Shown: piece after piece, positions 15,617 through 17,733 of the stretch
Position numbering within the stretch: the first letter of the stretch is position 1
Layout of the letters: each line of letters starts with the position of its first letter
Source of the DNA: Flavobacteriales bacterium
GTDB lineage: Bacteria; Bacteroidota; Bacteroidia; Flavobacteriales_D; Cryomorphaceae
NCBI GenBank assembly: GCA_020200995.1
Contig: JAIVHQ010000021.1
Coordinates: 1 to 17,733 of the forward strand
DNA: 17,733 bases
Reading direction: 5' to 3'
Made by a program: the position numbers and the translations under genes
Notes under the pieces: generated by a model
Databases searched by the model: none
The model's input: the letters and a program-made list of their open reading frames with translations, nothing else
Told to the model about the DNA's origin: nothing

Positions 15617-16084
15617 ATGCACGAGAAATTTATGAAAATGGCCGTGGAGATGGCCCGAAAGGGAATGAATGCCGGCGAGGGAGGCCCCTTCGGAGCTGTC
15701 GTTGTAAAAGGCGGTGAAGTGGTGGGTCGGGGCAACAACCGAGTGACCTCGAGTTGTGATCCTACAGCCCATGCCGAGGTGACTGCCATCCGCGACGCGT
15801 GCGCCAACCTGAAAGCCTTTCAGCTCGACGGTTGTGTGCTGTACACCTCTTGCGAACCTTGCCCCATGTGTCTTGGCGCCATTTATTGGGCCCGACCCGA
15901 CAAGGTGTATTACGGCAATACCAAGCGCGATGCGGCCGATATAGGCTTCGATGATGACTTCATCTACCGCGAGCTCGAACTGCCCATGGATGGCAGGAAA
16001 ATACCCTTTGAGCAGATCGGACGTGAGGATGCCATCACTAGTTTCAGGGAGTGGGAAGCCAAGGAGGATAAGCTGCGCTATTGA
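15617..16084 (+). CDS. guaD: Nucleoside/guanine deaminase (CDA superfamily, GuaD-like)
   Basis: The 155-residue zinc enzyme probably deaminates guanine to xanthine. Visible features are GGPFGAVVVKGG (22-33), zinc ligands in TAHAEVTAIR (H52, with catalytic E54) and in SCEPCPMCLGAIYWARP (C82, C85), and the tail FDDDFIYREL with IPFEQI that is typical of GuaD. The overall similarity to Bacillus GuaD as I remember it is high along the whole length, including DPTAHAEVTAIR and CEPCPMCLGAIYWARP. The tRNA adenosine deaminase TadA shares the motifs but not the C-terminal FDD.FIY segment. The gene is divergent from the CBS gene; GAACTTTG near 15559 is one base off a -7 box. Confidence 0.85.
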   Translation: MHEKFMKMAVEMARKGMNAGEGGPFGAVVVKGGEVVGRGNNRVTSSCDPTAHAEVTAIRDACANLKAFQLDGCVLYTSCEPCPMCLGAIYWARPDKVYYGNTKRDAADIGFDDDFIYRELELPMDGRKIPFEQIGREDAITSFREWEAKEDKLRY

Positions 16085-16117
16085 GGATAAGGGCCGGAGG
16101 TCCTTTACCGGAAATAC

Positions 16118-16140
16118 AAAAATGACCTACGCGAAGTAGG
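16118..16140 (-). terminator. Weak terminator candidate after the lipoprotein pair
   Basis: On the minus strand CCTAC/GTAGG with a 5-nt loop is followed by TCATTTTTG. The stem has only 5 bp and the T run begins three bases after it. It sits in the 78-base gap between convergent genes, where a terminator is expected. Confidence 0.35.
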
Positions 16141-16162
16141 GATGCCGCCATGCGCAGCGGGA

Positions 16163-16711
16163 TTAGAGCATTTCAAAAATATGGGAGTACAGGCGGTTGA
16201 TTGCCTTTTGGGTCTTCCTTTTGGGTCGAAATTCGTGTACTTCTCCACCCTCAGCTGTCATTTTGACCACCCATTCGTGAGAGGAGAAAAGGGTTTGGGT
16301 TTCGGACAGGCCTAATTTGGCCGACTGCCTGCTCTGATAGTTTTTATTCACGCGTTCCACGAATACCAGTTCCACTTCTTCAGCAGTCCAGGCACCGACT
16401 TTATTTTCAAACTGCAGTTGGTTGACCTTTTTTATCATGGATTGACCAATGTAGGTAAACCTGAAGTCGGCATCTCCTGTCACCTCGTCTTTGTAGCGAA
16501 AGGTGACGTCCATGATCAGCTCTTCGCCCTTGTCATTCTTAAATTCCAATGGCTTTATGAAGTACTGGAGTCCGTCGTCACCGACAAAAAATGTGGTGTA
16601 GAGGTTTGTGGCAGATCGGGTGCTGCCTGGTTTAATGCCTGCGCAAGACTGAAAGAGTATAGCGGCCAGGATTGCGATTCCCGCAAAGGTCAATCGGGTA
16701 GGGTTTGTCAT
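16163..16711 (-). CDS. Predicted lipoprotein of unknown function
   Basis: I do not recognise a family for this 182-residue protein. It begins with a classic lipoprotein signal: basic-polar start, hydrophobic AGIAILAAILF, and lipobox FQSC with the acylated Cys at residue 23. It is therefore expected to be membrane-anchored outside the cytoplasm. The mature part alternates beta-like segments (LYTTFFVG, ELIMDVTFRYKD, DFRFTYIG, EVELVFVERV, HEWVVKMTAEGG) and ends in a basic stretch, FRPKRKTQKAINRLY. The next gene upstream on the same strand ends 5 bases before this ATG, so the two form an operon and may act together. Confidence 0.75.
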   Translation of the reverse strand: MTNPTRLTFAGIAILAAILFQSCAGIKPGSTRSATNLYTTFFVGDDGLQYFIKPLEFKNDKGEELIMDVTFRYKDEVTGDADFRFTYIGQSMIKKVNQLQFENKVGAWTAEEVELVFVERVNKNYQSRQSAKLGLSETQTLFSSHEWVVKMTAEGGEVHEFRPKRKTQKAINRLYSHIFEML

Positions 16712-16716
16712 GATTT

Positions 16717-17265
16717 TTACGGGGTGTGGTCAAGTGAATGCAGCCTCACAATCAAACTGTCAGCGCTGTATACATGATCGCTTTCGCTCTGAGTGGCGAT
16801 CAGGAAATAGATTACATCCTCTTCTCTTTGGGCCACAAGATCGGTCACTTTGAAATTCAGGGTGTCCCGATTGCGCCATGAAAATTTCCAGGGATGTTTT
16901 TCAAGGTGTTGAACAGGTTGATTTTTCTCACTCCAGCTCTGTTCAATTTGTTTCATTGTACTGCCAACGGGCAGCGCCGCAAAAAGCTTGTACTTGTCTC
17001 CCTGAATAGGTTGAAGAAGTGGAATTTGAAACGGAGATTCTCCCAATAGGGCGAAATAGTGTTCTACGCGCTCCTTGTCTTTCGGAAGCTTTTCTTCATT
17101 GCTGTTCAGGGGGATAATAAGGTCTTCTTTGACAAAAATCGCATTGCTGTTGCTCGAATTGCTACAGGCCGTCACAACGAAGGCTGCAATGAGGAAGAAG
17201 AAATTACGGGAGATGGAAAAGTTAAAAAAAAAGCATGCTCCGATTTTATCACTTGATAGCTTCAA
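16717..17265 (-). CDS. Predicted lipoprotein of unknown function with an uncertain start next to a poly-T tract
   Basis: The family is not recognised. The protein has a hydrophobic segment FFFLIAAFVVTAC with lipobox VTAC, followed by a Ser/Asn-rich linker, so it is a likely lipoprotein. The mature region includes KERVEHYFALLGES, FAALPVGSTMKQIEQSW and DVIYFLIATQSESD. The frame opens only with a TTG at 17265 giving MKLSSDKIGACFFFNFS. A much better-looking ATG at 17236 (inside GCATGC) is followed by C and nine T, which puts a stop four codons later. With eight T this ATG would be in frame and give MLFFNFSISRNFFFLIAAF. So either the TTG start is used, or the tract is phase-variable, or one T is an error. 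It is co-transcribed with the lipoprotein 5 bases downstream. Confidence 0.7.
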   Translation of the reverse strand: MKLSSDKIGACFFFNFSISRNFFFLIAAFVVTACSNSSNSNAIFVKEDLIIPLNSNEEKLPKDKERVEHYFALLGESPFQIPLLQPIQGDKYKLFAALPVGSTMKQIEQSWSEKNQPVQHLEKHPWKFSWRNRDTLNFKVTDLVAQREEDVIYFLIATQSESDHVYSADSLIVRLHSLDHTP

Positions 17266-17343
17266 AATTCAAATATTGTACGTCTCGAAAGACATATTGG
17301 GTTAAGATATTTACTGAGAAGCAGGGGATAAGGAGCATGCTTT
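17230..17343. repeat. 12-bp perfect inverted repeat with a 90-bp interior
   Basis: AAAGCATGCTCC (17230-17241) and GGAGCATGCTTT (17332-17343) are exact reverse complements. The left arm lies at the 5' end of the lipoprotein gene and holds its candidate ATG and part of the T tract. The right arm lies between that gene and the TRL-like gene. On minus-strand RNA the second arm is followed by a run of U, so the pair could form a long-loop terminator. Confidence 0.7.
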
Positions 17344-17354
17344 ATTTAGAAAAA

Positions 17355-17639
17355 TTACTCGCCTGTTACGATGGTTTCGTAGCTGGTGAGAATTCCGAGC
17401 ACGTTGGTGTGCTTTACATCAACAGTGCTGATTTTGGTAATTCCGCCGTTTTTTGCAGCACTTTGGATGCTGGCATCGGCGTTGAAAAACAAAATTTGGA
17501 AAAAGCCTGTGGCTTTTGCTGTTCCTACTTTGTTTCCTACGTCATTGCTGGTAGCATTTACCGGCATCGTGAGGCTGCAGCTTGCCATCATTGCTGCGCT
17601 TGCAGCTACAACGGCCATCATGGTGATTTTTTTAAACAT
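17355..17639 (-). CDS. TRL-like family lipoprotein
   Basis: The 94-residue small secreted protein matches the TRL-like family, common in Bacteroidetes and spirochaetes and of unknown function. The signal peptide is MFKKITMMAVVAASAAMMASC with lipobox MASC and Cys 21. The mature part has the family pattern: a conserved start MPVNATSNDVGNKVG with the GxKVG turn, ATGFFQILFFNADASIQSA, the core NGGITKISTVDVK, and an ending LGILTSYETIVTGE. Length is normal. The start is ATG at 17639. A -7 box about 55 bases upstream supports its own promoter, and the T-rich 12-bp inverted repeat downstream may end its transcript. Confidence 0.88.
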   Translation of the reverse strand: MFKKITMMAVVAASAAMMASCSLTMPVNATSNDVGNKVGTAKATGFFQILFFNADASIQSAAKNGGITKISTVDVKHTNVLGILTSYETIVTGE

Positions 17640-17695
17640 AAAGGATTGATTTGGTTTTTACCCTACTCTTAAGGATTTTCAGATACTCCCCGACC

Positions 17696-17722
17696 CAAAA
17701 ATAGAAATGAGAGATAAAACAA
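17696..17722 (-). promoter_or_regulatory. Candidate promoter of the TRL-like gene
   Basis: On the minus strand TATTTTTG (17703-17696) matches TAnnTTTG, with TTG (17722-17720) 16 bases upstream, slightly short for a -33 element. The box ends about 56 bases before the ATG. Perfect 7-bp inverted arms CCGACCC (17690-17696) and GGGTCGG (17724-17730) bracket it and could be an operator or chance. Confidence 0.45.
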
Positions 17723-17733
17723 TGGGTCGGACT

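Noticed and set aside
1..17733. CRISPR array, insertion sequence or transposase
   Set aside because: No regularly spaced identical repeats of CRISPR type and no transposase motifs were seen in any frame; the 28-bp-period motif has only three short copies.

Overview
The window looks like a chromosomal segment from a Bacteroidetes (Bacteroidota) bacterium, probably flavobacterial-like. The lineage call rests on four things: several TAnnTTTG-type -7 promoter boxes, a TRL-like lipoprotein, short lipobox signal peptides, and a tRNA gene without an encoded CCA end. I cannot name the species from sequence alone.

Layout. The left edge (3-764) is the C-terminal half of ribonuclease Y. From 771 to 14049 every gene is on the + strand, and together they form a surface-polysaccharide locus (O-antigen, capsule or exopolysaccharide). 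In order these are: a nucleotide-sugar epimerase (SDR family), a Wzx-like flippase, a hexapeptide-repeat acyltransferase, a gene-poor gap of about 600 bases, two GT4 glycosyltransferases, a FemAB/GNAT-like acyltransferase, a Wzy/O-antigen-ligase-like membrane protein, an ExoA-like GT2 glycosyltransferase, a DegT/DnrJ aminotransferase, a WecB-type UDP-GlcNAc 2-epimerase, a second DegT/DnrJ aminotransferase, and a PglC-like initiating sugar-phosphate transferase. Precursor synthesis (epimerases, aminotransferases), chain initiation (PglC-like), elongation (three glycosyltransferases), decoration (acyltransferases), export (flippase) and polymerisation or ligation (Wzy-like) are thus all represented.

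The right flank is housekeeping or unrelated: inorganic pyrophosphatase (-), tRNA-Pro(CGG) (-), a two-CBS-domain protein (-), a guanine deaminase-like enzyme (+), two lipoproteins of unknown function (-) and a TRL-like lipoprotein (-).

The most striking observation is that three polysaccharide genes each lack an internal conserved block while both ends remain well preserved. The epimerase has lost about 95 residues in frame, including the catalytic Ser/Tyr/Lys region. The second GT4 and the Wzy-like gene carry out-of-frame junctions and are broken. These are either real deletions in a decaying or variable locus, or assembly misjoins; read evidence would decide. Secondary signals are a 28-bp-period triple repeat upstream of the second aminotransferase, a poly-T tract directly after a candidate start codon in a lipoprotein gene, and a 12-bp inverted repeat around that gene's start.
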